A stretch of DNA of 38,291 nucleotides from Acidobacteriota bacterium (GTDB lineage Bacteria > Acidobacteriota > Terriglobia > Terriglobales > Acidobacteriaceae), in the NCBI GenBank assembly GCA_003224905.1, contig QIAA01000170.1, positions 1-38,291 on the forward strand, given 5' to 3'. The number at the start of each line of letters is the position of its first letter. The stretch's first letter is position 1. Made by a program: the position numbers and the translations under genes. Below the pieces are notes generated by a model. The model saw only the letters and a list, made by a program, of their open reading frames with translations, did not search any database and was not told the DNA's origin. This document shows positions 15,457 to 24,685 of the stretch, piece by piece.

Positions 15457-16716
15457 ATGCCGGAATTAGCACTGCTCGGCGGCGCCAAGGCTAAACGCAA
15501 ACCGTTTCCCGAGTGGCCACAGTATGACGAGAACGAACGTCGCGCGCTGAACGAAGTGCTCGAAAGCCGTATCTGGTGGCGAACACCGGGCACGCGAACA
15601 CTCGAATTCGAGCAGGCATTTGCCAAATTTCATGGTGCTCGCCACGGCATCGCGGTGACCAATGGTACGGCCGCGCTCGAAGTCACGATGGCAGCATTAG
15701 GAATCGGCCAGGGTGACGAAGTCATCCTTCCGAACTTTACATTCGTGGCGACTGCCAGCGCCGTTCTGTTCGCTAATGCGCTGCCTGTTCTTGTGGACGT
15801 CGATCTTGAAACCTATTGCATCGACCCCAAGTTAGTTGAAGCCGCAATTACTCCGCGTACCAAAGCGATCATTGCCGTGCACATGGGGGGGCATCCAGCT
15901 GATCTAGACCGACTCGGCGAAATCGCGCGGAGTCATAAGCTCGCTTTGATCGAAGACTCTTCGCATGCCCATGCCAGCGAGTGGCGCGGCAAACGTATTG
16001 GCGCTTTCGGCAGCGCCGGCACGTTCAGCTTCCAGTCGAGCAAGCTGATGACCGCGGGCGAAGGCGGAATGATCATCTCGAACGACGATCACTTCGAGCG
16101 TCAGGCACGCAGCGTGCACGATTGCGGGCGCATGCCGCGCGAATGGTTTTACAGCCACTTCATTTACGGCTCGAACTATCGCCTGAGTGAGTGGCAGGGC
16201 GCAGTGCTTAACGTCCAACTCGGTCGCCTGGATGAACAGACGAGACGCCGGCACCAGAACGCGCGCCTATTGGACAAATTGCTAGGCGCGATTCCCGGAA
16301 TTACACCGCAGAAACTTGGTTCGCGCTGCACCCGCAACGGGCAGTACGCTTATATTTTTCATGTGAACAGCAAAGAATTCGCCGGAATCTCGACGGAACA
16401 GTTCATCTCCGCCATGAACGCGGAAGGCATTCCCAACCAGGCGAGCTATCCGCCGTTGCACGAGCTGGATATGTTTCGCAATGGCGAGTATCGCAAGCGT
16501 CTCGCGGGAGCTCAGTCCACAGAAGATCACGCTTTCCTGCGGCAGAAATTTCCGCACACTCAGCGGGCGGCGTGGGAAACCGTTTGGATTCCGCAACCGG
16601 CGTTGCTCGGCGATGAAGAAGACATGCACGAGATCGCCGCAGCAATCGCAAAAATTCAGAGATGCGCGAAGGACATTGCGGCTCAATCCGCTGCTCCGGC
16701 GCGTGCGGCTCATTGA
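15457..16716 (+). CDS. DegT/DnrJ/EryC1/StrS-type PLP aminotransferase
   Basis: 419 aa, typical length for sugar aminotransferases of the DegT family. A strong ribosome binding site (AAGGAG) precedes the ATG. The PLP site is complete: NGTAAL (70-75) for phosphate, IEDSSHAHA near 165-172 with the Asp that binds the pyridine nitrogen, and FSFQSSKLMTAGEGG with Lys197 as the Schiff-base lysine. The SSK-(L/M)-x-(A/G)-GEGG form is close to the scyllo-inosose/AHBA-type branch, which transaminates keto-cyclitols or keto-sugars with Gln or Glu. In this operon it is flanked by a PIG-L deacetylase and a mutarotase-like protein, so catabolic or anabolic keto-/amino-sugar conversion is likely; direction is not known. 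No signal peptide: cytoplasmic. Confidence 0.92.
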   Translation: MPELALLGGAKAKRKPFPEWPQYDENERRALNEVLESRIWWRTPGTRTLEFEQAFAKFHGARHGIAVTNGTAALEVTMAALGIGQGDEVILPNFTFVATASAVLFANALPVLVDVDLETYCIDPKLVEAAITPRTKAIIAVHMGGHPADLDRLGEIARSHKLALIEDSSHAHASEWRGKRIGAFGSAGTFSFQSSKLMTAGEGGMIISNDDHFERQARSVHDCGRMPREWFYSHFIYGSNYRLSEWQGAVLNVQLGRLDEQTRRRHQNARLLDKLLGAIPGITPQKLGSRCTRNGQYAYIFHVNSKEFAGISTEQFISAMNAEGIPNQASYPPLHELDMFRNGEYRKRLAGAQSTEDHAFLRQKFPHTQRAAWETVWIPQPALLGDEEDMHEIAAAIAKIQRCAKDIAAQSAAPARAAH

Positions 16717-16725
16717 CTCGAAAGC

Positions 16726-17649
16726 ATGCTGGAGAAGATCTCTTATCAGCAATGGAACAACACTTATCGGATTTTCAATGACGCTGTCGAGCTCATCGTC
16801 CTGGCGGATGTTGGCCCCCGGGTAATCCGTTACGCATTCCTCGGCAGCAACAACATCTTTCACGAAGTTCCGGAAGACACAGGCCTGGTCGGCGGAAATA
16901 AGGTTCGTCTCTACGGCGGTCACCGCCTGTGGGTGTGGCCAGAAACTGAGCGCACCTACTTTCCTGACAATCGTCCTGTTTCCGTTTCGCGCAATAACAA
17001 CTCAGTTCTCTTCACTGCACTTGTGGAAGACGCGGCTCCCGGTGCAAATCTGCAGAAGGAGATCGAGGTCGCGCTGGAGGGCACCGGCTCACGCATCACA
17101 ATCAGCCATCGCGTTACGAATCGCGGCAAAATCGCCACAGAACTCGCCGTCTGGTGTCCTACGATGATGCGCGCGGGCGGGAGCGCCATTCTTCCGCTTT
17201 CGCCGCGGGCTGCGATGGACAAGGATCATTACCAATCAGTCGGCCCACTGACGCTTTGGTCCTTCACCGATCTCGCCGATCCGCGCTGGATTCTGGGAAC
17301 TGAGTTCATCCAGTTACGGCAGCAGTCAAGCCCACAAGGTCGTTTCCGAGAACAGATGACCGGCACTTACAATCCTGCAGGTTGGGGTGCTTACTACTCA
17401 GAGGACATTCTATTCGTGAAATGCGCGAAAGTACTTCCAGGGGTGTATCCGGATTTCGGCTGCAACTTCGAGATCTTCACCAATCCGGAATTCCTGGAAT
17501 TGGAGACCCTGGCGCCCATTGTGCGCCTCGGCCCCGGGGAGACTTGCTCCCATACCGAAACATGGACTCTATTCCGCAATGTGCCGTCCGGAAAGAGCGA
17601 AGATTGGATTCGATCCAATGTGGTTCCACTCGTACGGAGCAATGAGTAG
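16726..17649 (+). CDS. galactose-mutarotase-like / DUF4380-like protein
   Basis: 307 aa, starting 9 nt after the aminotransferase stop, so almost surely co-transcribed. It has the beta-supersandwich pattern of aldose-1-epimerase-like proteins: ELIVLADVGPRVIRYAFLGS, a GGHRLWVWPETE motif, then KEIEVALEGTGSRITISHRV and TNRGKIATELAVW. The ERxYxPDN segment (TERTYFPDNRPV) and GGHR are the likely carbohydrate-contacting loops. No signal peptide. It may be an epimerase, a sugar-binding lid or another hexose-modifying protein; the family is poorly characterised, and the classic mutarotase His/Glu pair could not be assigned with confidence. Its place between an aminotransferase and a glycosidase supports a sugar-related role. 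Confidence 0.72.
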   Translation: MLEKISYQQWNNTYRIFNDAVELIVLADVGPRVIRYAFLGSNNIFHEVPEDTGLVGGNKVRLYGGHRLWVWPETERTYFPDNRPVSVSRNNNSVLFTALVEDAAPGANLQKEIEVALEGTGSRITISHRVTNRGKIATELAVWCPTMMRAGGSAILPLSPRAAMDKDHYQSVGPLTLWSFTDLADPRWILGTEFIQLRQQSSPQGRFREQMTGTYNPAGWGAYYSEDILFVKCAKVLPGVYPDFGCNFEIFTNPEFLELETLAPIVRLGPGETCSHTETWTLFRNVPSGKSEDWIRSNVVPLVRSNE

Positions 17650-17659
17650 CATTGCTTAG

Positions 17660-17688
17660 TTGACGACCAGTGCACGGCGCAGTATCGT
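17660..17688 (+). promoter_or_regulatory. candidate sigma70-type promoter for the GH-A glycosidase
   Basis: TTGACG (17660-17665), a 17-nt spacer and TATCGT (17683-17688) lie about 60 nt before the start of the glycosidase at 17747. The match is 5 of 6 and 4 of 6 to the consensus. It would give this gene its own transcript in addition to the upstream run. Confidence 0.4.
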
Positions 17689-17746
17689 ACGCGATTCCCA
17701 CGTTTCACAGTTTTAAGTTACCGTGTCGCACCTTTGCGGAGGATGC

Positions 17747-19582
17747 ATGACATTTGCACACGATTGCAACGTTCGGTGGCAGTTATCTTGTCTGCTGGCA
17801 ATTCTCACGCTCTGCTCGCTGAACCCGGAGCGAATGTCAGCACAAAAACCGCTTCCTGAAAAAGTTCCTCCTAAACGCTCTTCGCAGATCAAAGACGGCT
17901 TCGGCATCAACTCTGATCTGCCACGAGATCCCTACCTGCCATGGAATCGCTGGTGGTGGACGCGCATGTTTGACGCCGGATTCAAGTGGATTCGTATTGG
18001 CCAGTATGAAAACAGCTCCGACCGCACGAGTTGGGACTGGATTGAACAGAAGCGCGGTGTGTTTGCATCTTCACCCGAACTCGAAGATCAAGTCGATTCG
18101 CTTGTCGAGAACGGAATGCTCATCCAGGTGCAGTTGCTCTACGGCAACGTAATGTACACGTCACCGAGCGGCAAACTTCCGGACGTGAGCGTGCCTCAAC
18201 CGGGTTCATTCCATAACGACGATCGAAGCTTATATTCCGTGTTCTGGCCTCCAGCAACGCCGGAACAGATTTCGGCATTCAACCGCTACGCGGCATGGAT
18301 GGTGGAACATTTCAAAGATCGGATCCACTACTGGGCGTTGTGGAACGAACAGGACATCGGGTACTGGAACTCATGGGGCAACCCCGAGCAATACGGAAAT
18401 CTTCTCGGGCCTTTCGTGCAGGCAGTACACCAGGCCGATCCTAATGCCAAGGTGATCTATGGGGGCCAGGCCGACCCTTCGCGCGAGTTCACGCAGAAAG
18501 CATTGGACACTTGCAAATGTGCTTCGGGAATCGACGTGTACGCTTATCACACATATCCGGGCTACGGGCAGAATATGCATCCGGAGAGCATGGATTACGG
18601 CGCGTATCTAAATGAGTCTCCGGGCGCGTTGCGAGACCTGGTCTCACACTATTCTGGCGTCAAATCCGGCATTCCTTTTTTTGACGATGAATTTAATTCC
18701 ATCCCGTCATGGGTCGGATCCGATGAGTCGGTGCAGGCAAAGTATGTTCCGCGCGGAATCATCTACAACCACGCAGTGGGAGTGAAGACTTTTGTGTGGC
18801 TGCTAGCGGCAGGGACCGATGGCAACGAATATGACGACTTCGGGTTCATTCACGGCCTCACGAACCATGACTACGATTTCACGCCGCGGCCAGTGTTCTT
18901 CGCGTTGCAAAACACGAATGCACTGTTTTCCGATACAAAGCTGGATCCCTCTATCGAAGTTGTCAGCCCGGATATTCCGGCGTTGCGTCGCAAATCCGGT
19001 TTCCCTTTTATGGGATACGGATTTCGCTCTGTGAAGGGAAAAGCAATTGTTGCCTACTGGCTCGCCGCACACAGCCTGCCGGGAAATTCCTTCCCTCCGC
19101 TCTATGCCAGTCTGACTTTGAAGAACACGGGCATCACAGACCCGGTATTGGTCGATGTGGTTGCCGGGGACATCCGACCGCTGCATTGGAAGGAGGGCAC
19201 TACGGACACAGTGGATGGGTTGCCCGTCACGGACAGCATCCTGGCCATTACCGATGCGAATTACTTCGATTGGCCCGTTCTGCCGGAGGTGCCGAGCTCT
19301 CTGAACATCGCCGTGGAAGGCAGCTCTGCCAAGCTGACGTGGGAAAACCACGGTGGGAATCCGACGAAGATAATCTTGGAACGTCATGTGGAAGAAAGTG
19401 GCGGACGCGGAACGTGGCAGCGCCTCGCTGAAGTGGGCCCGAGCGTCACGCAGTATACAGACACTAGCCTGAAGAAAGGCCAGACATTGGCCTATCGTGT
19501 TAGTGCTGCCAATTCCGATGGCAAGTCTGCATACTCCAATATCGTGCGAATCGCGGCAGCAAATCTCTCGAGCAGCCGCTGA
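17747..19582 (+). CDS. secreted clan GH-A glycosidase with C-terminal FN3 domain
   Basis: 611 aa from the ATG at 17747, with GGAGGA directly upstream; the GTG at 17723 has no such site. A signal peptide (WQLSCLLAILTLCSL, about 12-32) is followed by a TIM-barrel of clan GH-A (GH39/GH5-like): FKWIRIGQYEN strand, the acid/base in HYWALWNEQD (Glu201, preceded by the canonical Asn200), and the nucleophile in IPFFDDEFNSIP (Glu315). A beta-sandwich follows, then an FN3 module (PSSLNIAVEGSSAKLTWENH ... YRVSAANSDGKSAYSN, about 510-600), typical of extracellular polysaccharide-degrading enzymes. The substrate is not deducible. The gene ends 14 nt from the convergent GH30 gene, so both export enzymes share a terminator region. 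Confidence 0.78.
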   Translation: MTFAHDCNVRWQLSCLLAILTLCSLNPERMSAQKPLPEKVPPKRSSQIKDGFGINSDLPRDPYLPWNRWWWTRMFDAGFKWIRIGQYENSSDRTSWDWIEQKRGVFASSPELEDQVDSLVENGMLIQVQLLYGNVMYTSPSGKLPDVSVPQPGSFHNDDRSLYSVFWPPATPEQISAFNRYAAWMVEHFKDRIHYWALWNEQDIGYWNSWGNPEQYGNLLGPFVQAVHQADPNAKVIYGGQADPSREFTQKALDTCKCASGIDVYAYHTYPGYGQNMHPESMDYGAYLNESPGALRDLVSHYSGVKSGIPFFDDEFNSIPSWVGSDESVQAKYVPRGIIYNHAVGVKTFVWLLAAGTDGNEYDDFGFIHGLTNHDYDFTPRPVFFALQNTNALFSDTKLDPSIEVVSPDIPALRRKSGFPFMGYGFRSVKGKAIVAYWLAAHSLPGNSFPPLYASLTLKNTGITDPVLVDVVAGDIRPLHWKEGTTDTVDGLPVTDSILAITDANYFDWPVLPEVPSSLNIAVEGSSAKLTWENHGGNPTKIILERHVEESGGRGTWQRLAEVGPSVTQYTDTSLKKGQTLAYRVSAANSDGKSAYSNIVRIAAANLSSSR

Positions 19583-19596
19583 AAGGATGCAGGTGT

Positions 19597-21087
19597 CTAC
19601 TGTACAGTGGCTCCCGACGTGGTAGGACTCCAAAGTGCGGTAGTAATGGAGATTGCGGGGAGCTTGATGGGTAGCAAACGCCCACGTGAAATCAGATTGA
19701 CGTTAGCCTCCCAGTTACGGCTGTTCATCAGTTGGCTGACTATGTGGCCGTCCGGCGAGCGGAACGAAATGACGCGCACACCATCATAAAGACCGGTGGT
19801 CTGCATGCGAATCGCACCGGGCCGCACGAACCTGCTGAAGTGTGTCAGGTAATAATAAAGACCAGTATAGGTTACTCTTTTGGTCTGCCGATCCACAATT
19901 ACCACTGGGTGCTGCGCGTTGGGGTCCGGATTGCCATGAATATAGGAAATTGACCATGGACCACCCTTTTCATCCAGGATCATATTCCAATAAATCCACG
20001 CGGCAGCACCAATCTCTAGATCATTAAAAATCTGGTTCCCCCAAAAGTCGCCATCTTCGAAGTCATAACGCGGCAGGGGCACGGACTTGGGCGCACCGGC
20101 TTCATAGGCCCAGCAAACCTCTGTCATCCATAGTGGGAGATCCGGGTAACGCGTGTGGAGCTCGGCTATCTTTTCGAAATTTTTAAAGTCATAACCGTGA
20201 TAAGGGGCTGCCGCGACGTACTGTCGGGCAGCAGGATCATCGAGCACGATGGAATAGTTGTGGTATGCATCCTCCCGCTCGGGTGCTTCGCTAAGCATGA
20301 TCTTGGTGCGCACGCCTGCTTTTTGTAACAAGGGACCTACGTGGTCGCGCAGCAGGTCGCGAATATGTTCATAAGGAATTTTGGTGTAAATACCAGGCTC
20401 ATTGAAGAGGCTTAAATAATCGATAAAAACTCCATTTTTTTCGTACTCCTGCAGGTACCGCAAATAGTAGAGCGCGAGCGCCTCATAGTATTTGGGATTA
20501 ATGTCCTGGTTGGTATCGACATCAACGAGCATCCAATCCGGCGGGTAGTCCATCGGCGCCTGCAAAACAAAATTGCCGAACCGCCGGGCTCGCCTAATAA
20601 ATGTAATCAGGCCGTTCGTGCCCAGATCGCGTGAAATGGAAAAGCTTTGCATGTGCAGATCGCCGGGAGTGGGAGCATAACTGTAGAACGGTCCTGCCGA
20701 CATGAAATCTGTGCCCGCGATGACCGTCTTCATAGCGGAAAAACCGGCGCCCTCTTTAGGATCAAAAAGTGCTCGCAGCAGCTTCTCTTGTTCCATCGGA
20801 GGTAGGTCATTAATACAGATCAGCCCGGCTTCGAGCAGGGAGGCGCCGAAGCCATCGATTTTCTGATAGTTCACCGCGTCATCGACGTTGAAGTTGTATT
20901 GGCCCACCCGGACGCCGTCTACAAAACGAAGGTTTGGCTTAACGGCGATGCGATCTCCAGCCTGCGAAGAAACATAAATTTGAACATCCTGGCCGAATGC
21001 GCTCCAGGCAAGTTGCAGGCTTATCGAAAACAGCCAGGTAATTTGTAGGACCTTGCACCTAAGTAAGAAATACTTCCAACTCCTCAT
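19597..21087 (-). CDS. GH30-family glycoside hydrolase, exported
   Basis: 496 aa from the ATG at 21087, chosen over the ATG at 21102 because GAGGA lies 6 nt upstream. Signal peptide ITWLFSISLQLAWSAFGQ. The protein has GH30 hallmarks: YQKIDGFGASLLEAG at the N-terminus, SLFNEPGIY with acid/base Glu230, LWMTEVCW with nucleophile Glu323, WIYWNMILDEKGGP, and the side beta-sandwich at the C-terminus. GH30 members include beta-glucosylceramidase, beta-1,6-glucanase and glucuronoxylanase; which applies is unclear. It is the last gene of a minus-strand run (CRTAC1, TPR, TonB receptor, GH30) and has a LacI-type palindrome in its own upstream region, so it may be induced separately by sugar. Confidence 0.88.
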   Translation of the reverse strand: MRSWKYFLLRCKVLQITWLFSISLQLAWSAFGQDVQIYVSSQAGDRIAVKPNLRFVDGVRVGQYNFNVDDAVNYQKIDGFGASLLEAGLICINDLPPMEQEKLLRALFDPKEGAGFSAMKTVIAGTDFMSAGPFYSYAPTPGDLHMQSFSISRDLGTNGLITFIRRARRFGNFVLQAPMDYPPDWMLVDVDTNQDINPKYYEALALYYLRYLQEYEKNGVFIDYLSLFNEPGIYTKIPYEHIRDLLRDHVGPLLQKAGVRTKIMLSEAPEREDAYHNYSIVLDDPAARQYVAAAPYHGYDFKNFEKIAELHTRYPDLPLWMTEVCWAYEAGAPKSVPLPRYDFEDGDFWGNQIFNDLEIGAAAWIYWNMILDEKGGPWSISYIHGNPDPNAQHPVVIVDRQTKRVTYTGLYYYLTHFSRFVRPGAIRMQTTGLYDGVRVISFRSPDGHIVSQLMNSRNWEANVNLISRGRLLPIKLPAISITTALWSPTTSGATVQ

Positions 21088-21135
21088 GATTTTCCTCACC
21101 ATAAATGCGGCTCGCTGGCCTTCCTCTCAGTTGCC

Positions 21136-21155
21136 TGTGTTAGCGCTTCCGCTAG
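21136..21155 (-). promoter_or_regulatory. LacI-type operator candidate upstream of the GH30 gene
   Basis: TAGCG-CTTC-CGCTA (21141-21154) is a perfect inverted repeat within TGTTAGCGCTTCCGCTA. The core AGCGCT with TGTTA on one side and GGAA on the other resembles LacI/CcpA-family operators. It lies about 50 nt before the GH30 start. Confidence 0.4.
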
Positions 21156-21208
21156 ACCAAGCATTTCCAGGTGCAAACGGCAGTCGACGCTCCGGTTTGC
21201 CTAGATCT

Positions 21209-24200
21209 TTAGAAGGTCCACTTTAAACCGAGCTGGATCTCACGTTGATTGTCGGGCAACGTGCTAGAGATGCTGGCCCCTCCGGGTACATCCACGGTTC
21301 CATCAGGCAACGCGAACTGGGGAGTATTGGAAAGATTGAAGAATTCGGTCCGAAACTCCAACGCGTGGTGTTCCGTAACATGGAACTTTTTCAGAATGGC
21401 AAGATCGAAGTTGCGCTGATCGGGCCCACGCAGTGTGCTTCGTCCACTATTCCCAAAAACGTGAGCAAATGTTTGACCCGGAGCCAGGGGCGAAAGAACA
21501 AACGCTGCCTGATTGTAAAAACAGTCGAGAGTTTGGTGCCCAGGCGAACTACAACCCAGCGCAGCTTGCGTGGCTATATCAAAAGAGAAGTCGTACGGGT
21601 CGTGGATGCGATCCGGCCGCGGTGAGTTACTTCCGGTGTTGGTGGGATCAAACGAAAGCCCAGCAGTGTAGGCCTCCCCACTTCTCCACAGGGTAATACC
21701 TGAAATCTGCCAGCCTCCGAATACTGCTTCTAGTAAAGGTGAAGCGTGGCCCAAGAATGGTTTACCGCGCCCAATTGGCAGTTCGTAGAGATAACTAACT
21801 ACAAACCGATGACGAAGATCGGGTGGAACCGGCCCTTTCTCTGCGGCAACATTGTAGGCGTTCTGGATCGCCACCGTACCCACATTCCCATCCGCGGTGC
21901 CGAGGTTTTTTCCGAAAGTGTAGGAGGCTTGAAGATTGAGCCCATTGGAGAAGCGTTTGGTCAGCGACGTTTGCAGCGAATGGTAGAGCATGCTCAACTG
22001 AGGGAAGTTGAAAGGCAAGACGGTGTCTAAGTTTGGAAGCCGATCGAAGTAGGGGCGTCCAAAGTTCCCGGTTTCATCCGAGAAGTTGGAATCGAGGGGT
22101 CGAGGAGGCTGGTTCAAGTTGGTGGACTCGTGATTCCATAAGCGCACCCCTCGAGTGCCCACGTATGCGATTTGAGCTACCCAGTTGCGCCCAAAATCGC
22201 GCTGGATATTTAAGTTCCACTCCAGAATGTATGGGATGGTGTGTTCCGGACCATTGGTGCGTACTGTTCCTTGCGGAAAATTGGGATCGGGAAAGGTGAC
22301 GGTCGCGGGAAAGCCGTTAGACACCGATTGTGATGGGTCTGGGGCAATTCCACCGTTGAAAAACTGAGACTCAACTGATAAGTAGGGTGGACTGAGGCCT
22401 AGATCGTCAAATATGTTTCCCTCCGTCGAGTAGAAGACACCGAAAGCGCCACGCAGAACCGTACGCTTGTTACCGAATGGCGTCCAGGCCACTCCGACCC
22501 GTGGTCCCCAATTGTTCTTGTCGAACTTGACGCCAGCGTGTGGAACACCATTGGGACCTTGTGCATTGACCACTTTCGCGGTTTGCAAATCAAAGTTTCC
22601 GATACGCCCGCTGGCCGGCGAAAAGACCTCATATCGCAGGCCAAGATTCAGCGTCAAGTCTGGAGTCACATGCACGTCATCCTGAACAAAACCGGCCAAG
22701 TCCCAGTAACGCGTGGGGTATTTGCCGGCCAGCGTGTCCTGCTCCAAGAACTGCGGAATCCCCAGCAGCAGGTCAGCAAGACCATTCCCGCCGGTGCCGG
22801 AGGCTGGGTCTTGAGTGTAGGCTCCGGTGAATTGGAACCAGCCTCGCGGAGCCGTGGTCTGGAAAAAGTTTCGCTGTTGTCGGCGGAAATCGACGCCGAA
22901 CTTCAGGGAGTGTTTGCCTCTTACCCAGCTGAGGGTGTCAGCGATCTGAAATATGTTCTCGACTGCGAACTCTGGGGTCCAGAGTGAGTCGCCGAGACTC
23001 TGAAAGCCGGAAACTTCAATGAACGACAGTCCCGAAGAGGTCGGGTCGCCACGATTTGCATTAGGGATTCCCAATCCTTGGGAAATATCTTTTCCATAAT
23101 TCAGCGGGAGACCATTGACCACATAGCGGAACGCACCACCGTGCAGATCATTCAGCAAGTTTGATTGGAAGGTGTGGGTCCAGCCTAGACCCAGATGTTG
23201 GGCCCGATTGGTCGAGTTGCTGGGACAGCAGTCTTGTCCTCCCACATCGCCGAGGGGTGCGGGTCTCAAACTGTCAACATTGCTAAAACTGTAATGTCCG
23301 AATACCTGATCCTGTTCTCGAAAGCGATGGTCCACGCGAATATCGAACGCGTTTTGGTTATTCATCAGCTTTGGGTTCAGAACAAAGTTGTCAAATAAAC
23401 CCGCTCCCGGACGATTCGGCAGAGGATAAAGTTGCACGATTGCTTGTCCTACAGCGTTGATGCGGTTAGTAGGAATCACAAAAGGGTTTGTCGGGTTAAT
23501 GAGCTGCCTCATGCTACCAGTTGAAGCGGGATCGTAGATCGGCGTCTGCAGTTCGGAAAAATCCCCGCCACGCATGCTCTCGGTCGGAACCGTGGATACG
23601 AAGGTCAGTCCTTGTCGGATGCGTACACCCTGATAATCGCCGAAGATAAAAGTACGGTCCTTGATGATGGGGCCGCCTAGCAGAGCTCCAAACTGGTTAC
23701 GATGAAAAGGAGGCTTCTCCACATCGAAGTAATTGCGCGCATCCAACTTGTCGTTGCGAAGGAATTCGTAAGCCCCTCCATGAACTTCGTTTGTTCCTGA
23801 TTTAAGAGCAACGTTCACGGCCGCACCGCCGCGGCCAAACTCGGCGCTCATTGAGTTCTCTTCAATACGAAATTCTTGAATCGCATCCGGAGGAGGAAGG
23901 ACAATCGTACCACCCAGTCCAAACTCGTTGTTGTCTACACCATCGAGCAAGAAATTGTTGTTGGAAACGCGCAAACCGTTTACCGACAAAGCTTCATTGC
24001 CGCGTTCATTCTCGAACACACCTCCGCTGGCATTGGTGCCCTGCTGTCCCGAATTGGCTCCAGGTCCCAGGTACGCTAACGCAATAAAATTTCTTTCGTT
24101 GAGTGGCAATGTAACAATCCGTCGCTCCGTTTCAATCGTTCCTAGTGATGTGGTTTCCGTCTGGATGAGACTAGGTGCGGCTCCGACCTCCACCGTCTGA

Positions 24201-24565
24201 GTCACCACACCCACTTGCATGCGGAGATCGACCCTGACCACCTGATTTACGCCAACCTCCACATTTTCTTGGACGGTTTTTTGGAATCCGGATTTTTCGG
24301 CGGTCACTGTGTACTTGCCAATGCGCAAAAGGTTGGCGACAAAGCCCCCAGAATCGTTGGTCGCATATCGATTCGCCTGGTTTGTCTCGGTGTTAGTGAT
24401 AATTACTGTGACACCGCCCATTACAGCCCCACTAGCGTCAGTCACCGTGCCCGTGATAGCCCCACGATCAACCTGGGCCATAAGTAGGAAGTTTCCGGAG
24501 CAGATCAACCAGAGGGTGACACAAATGACAAAAGGCAAATGACTCCGAGCCTCACGTACTTTCAT
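21209..24565 (-). CDS. Oar-like TonB-dependent receptor
   Basis: 1118 aa outer-membrane receptor. Signal peptide (VTLWLICSGNFLLMAQ, about 15-31) is followed by a carboxypeptidase-regulatory-like domain (RGAITGTVTDASGAVMGG ... GKYTVTAEKSGFQKT, about 34-110), then the TonB plug (TLPLNERNFIALAYLGPGAN, NNFLLDGVDNNEFG, IQEFRIEENSMSAEFGRGG), and a long beta-barrel ending in GLKWTF, with the terminal aromatic residue recognised by BAM. It lacks a SusD partner next to it. Instead a TPR protein and a CRTAC1 protein lie upstream on the same strand, and a GH30 enzyme downstream, so it likely imports products of glycan hydrolysis. Ribosome binding site GAGGG is close to the ATG. The intergenic region contains a palindromic promoter. 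Confidence 0.9.
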   Translation of the reverse strand: MKVREARSHLPFVICVTLWLICSGNFLLMAQVDRGAITGTVTDASGAVMGGVTVIITNTETNQANRYATNDSGGFVANLLRIGKYTVTAEKSGFQKTVQENVEVGVNQVVRVDLRMQVGVVTQTVEVGAAPSLIQTETTSLGTIETERRIVTLPLNERNFIALAYLGPGANSGQQGTNASGGVFENERGNEALSVNGLRVSNNNFLLDGVDNNEFGLGGTIVLPPPDAIQEFRIEENSMSAEFGRGGAAVNVALKSGTNEVHGGAYEFLRNDKLDARNYFDVEKPPFHRNQFGALLGGPIIKDRTFIFGDYQGVRIRQGLTFVSTVPTESMRGGDFSELQTPIYDPASTGSMRQLINPTNPFVIPTNRINAVGQAIVQLYPLPNRPGAGLFDNFVLNPKLMNNQNAFDIRVDHRFREQDQVFGHYSFSNVDSLRPAPLGDVGGQDCCPSNSTNRAQHLGLGWTHTFQSNLLNDLHGGAFRYVVNGLPLNYGKDISQGLGIPNANRGDPTSSGLSFIEVSGFQSLGDSLWTPEFAVENIFQIADTLSWVRGKHSLKFGVDFRRQQRNFFQTTAPRGWFQFTGAYTQDPASGTGGNGLADLLLGIPQFLEQDTLAGKYPTRYWDLAGFVQDDVHVTPDLTLNLGLRYEVFSPASGRIGNFDLQTAKVVNAQGPNGVPHAGVKFDKNNWGPRVGVAWTPFGNKRTVLRGAFGVFYSTEGNIFDDLGLSPPYLSVESQFFNGGIAPDPSQSVSNGFPATVTFPDPNFPQGTVRTNGPEHTIPYILEWNLNIQRDFGRNWVAQIAYVGTRGVRLWNHESTNLNQPPRPLDSNFSDETGNFGRPYFDRLPNLDTVLPFNFPQLSMLYHSLQTSLTKRFSNGLNLQASYTFGKNLGTADGNVGTVAIQNAYNVAAEKGPVPPDLRHRFVVSYLYELPIGRGKPFLGHASPLLEAVFGGWQISGITLWRSGEAYTAGLSFDPTNTGSNSPRPDRIHDPYDFSFDIATQAALGCSSPGHQTLDCFYNQAAFVLSPLAPGQTFAHVFGNSGRSTLRGPDQRNFDLAILKKFHVTEHHALEFRTEFFNLSNTPQFALPDGTVDVPGGASISSTLPDNQREIQLGLKWTF

Positions 24566-24608
24566 ACATTCCCTCGTTAAATCAGGAGTGCTAACTGGGG
24601 ACCGAGCC

Positions 24609-24638
24609 TAAATACGCCAGTTTTGACACGATTGTCAA
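24609..24638 (-). promoter_or_regulatory. promoter with perfect palindrome for the TonB receptor
   Basis: On the minus strand a consensus -35 TTGACA (24638-24633), an 18-nt spacer and TATTTA (24614-24609) precede the receptor by about 45 nt. The -35 box is also one half of a perfect inverted repeat TTGACA-ATCG-TGTCAA (24623-24638), so a dimeric repressor or activator bound there would overlap RNA polymerase. The identity of that regulator is unknown. Confidence 0.5.
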
Positions 24639-24685
24639 GGATGTTCTGGCTTGTATGAAATCTCTGCGAATTCAAGAACGGGTGC

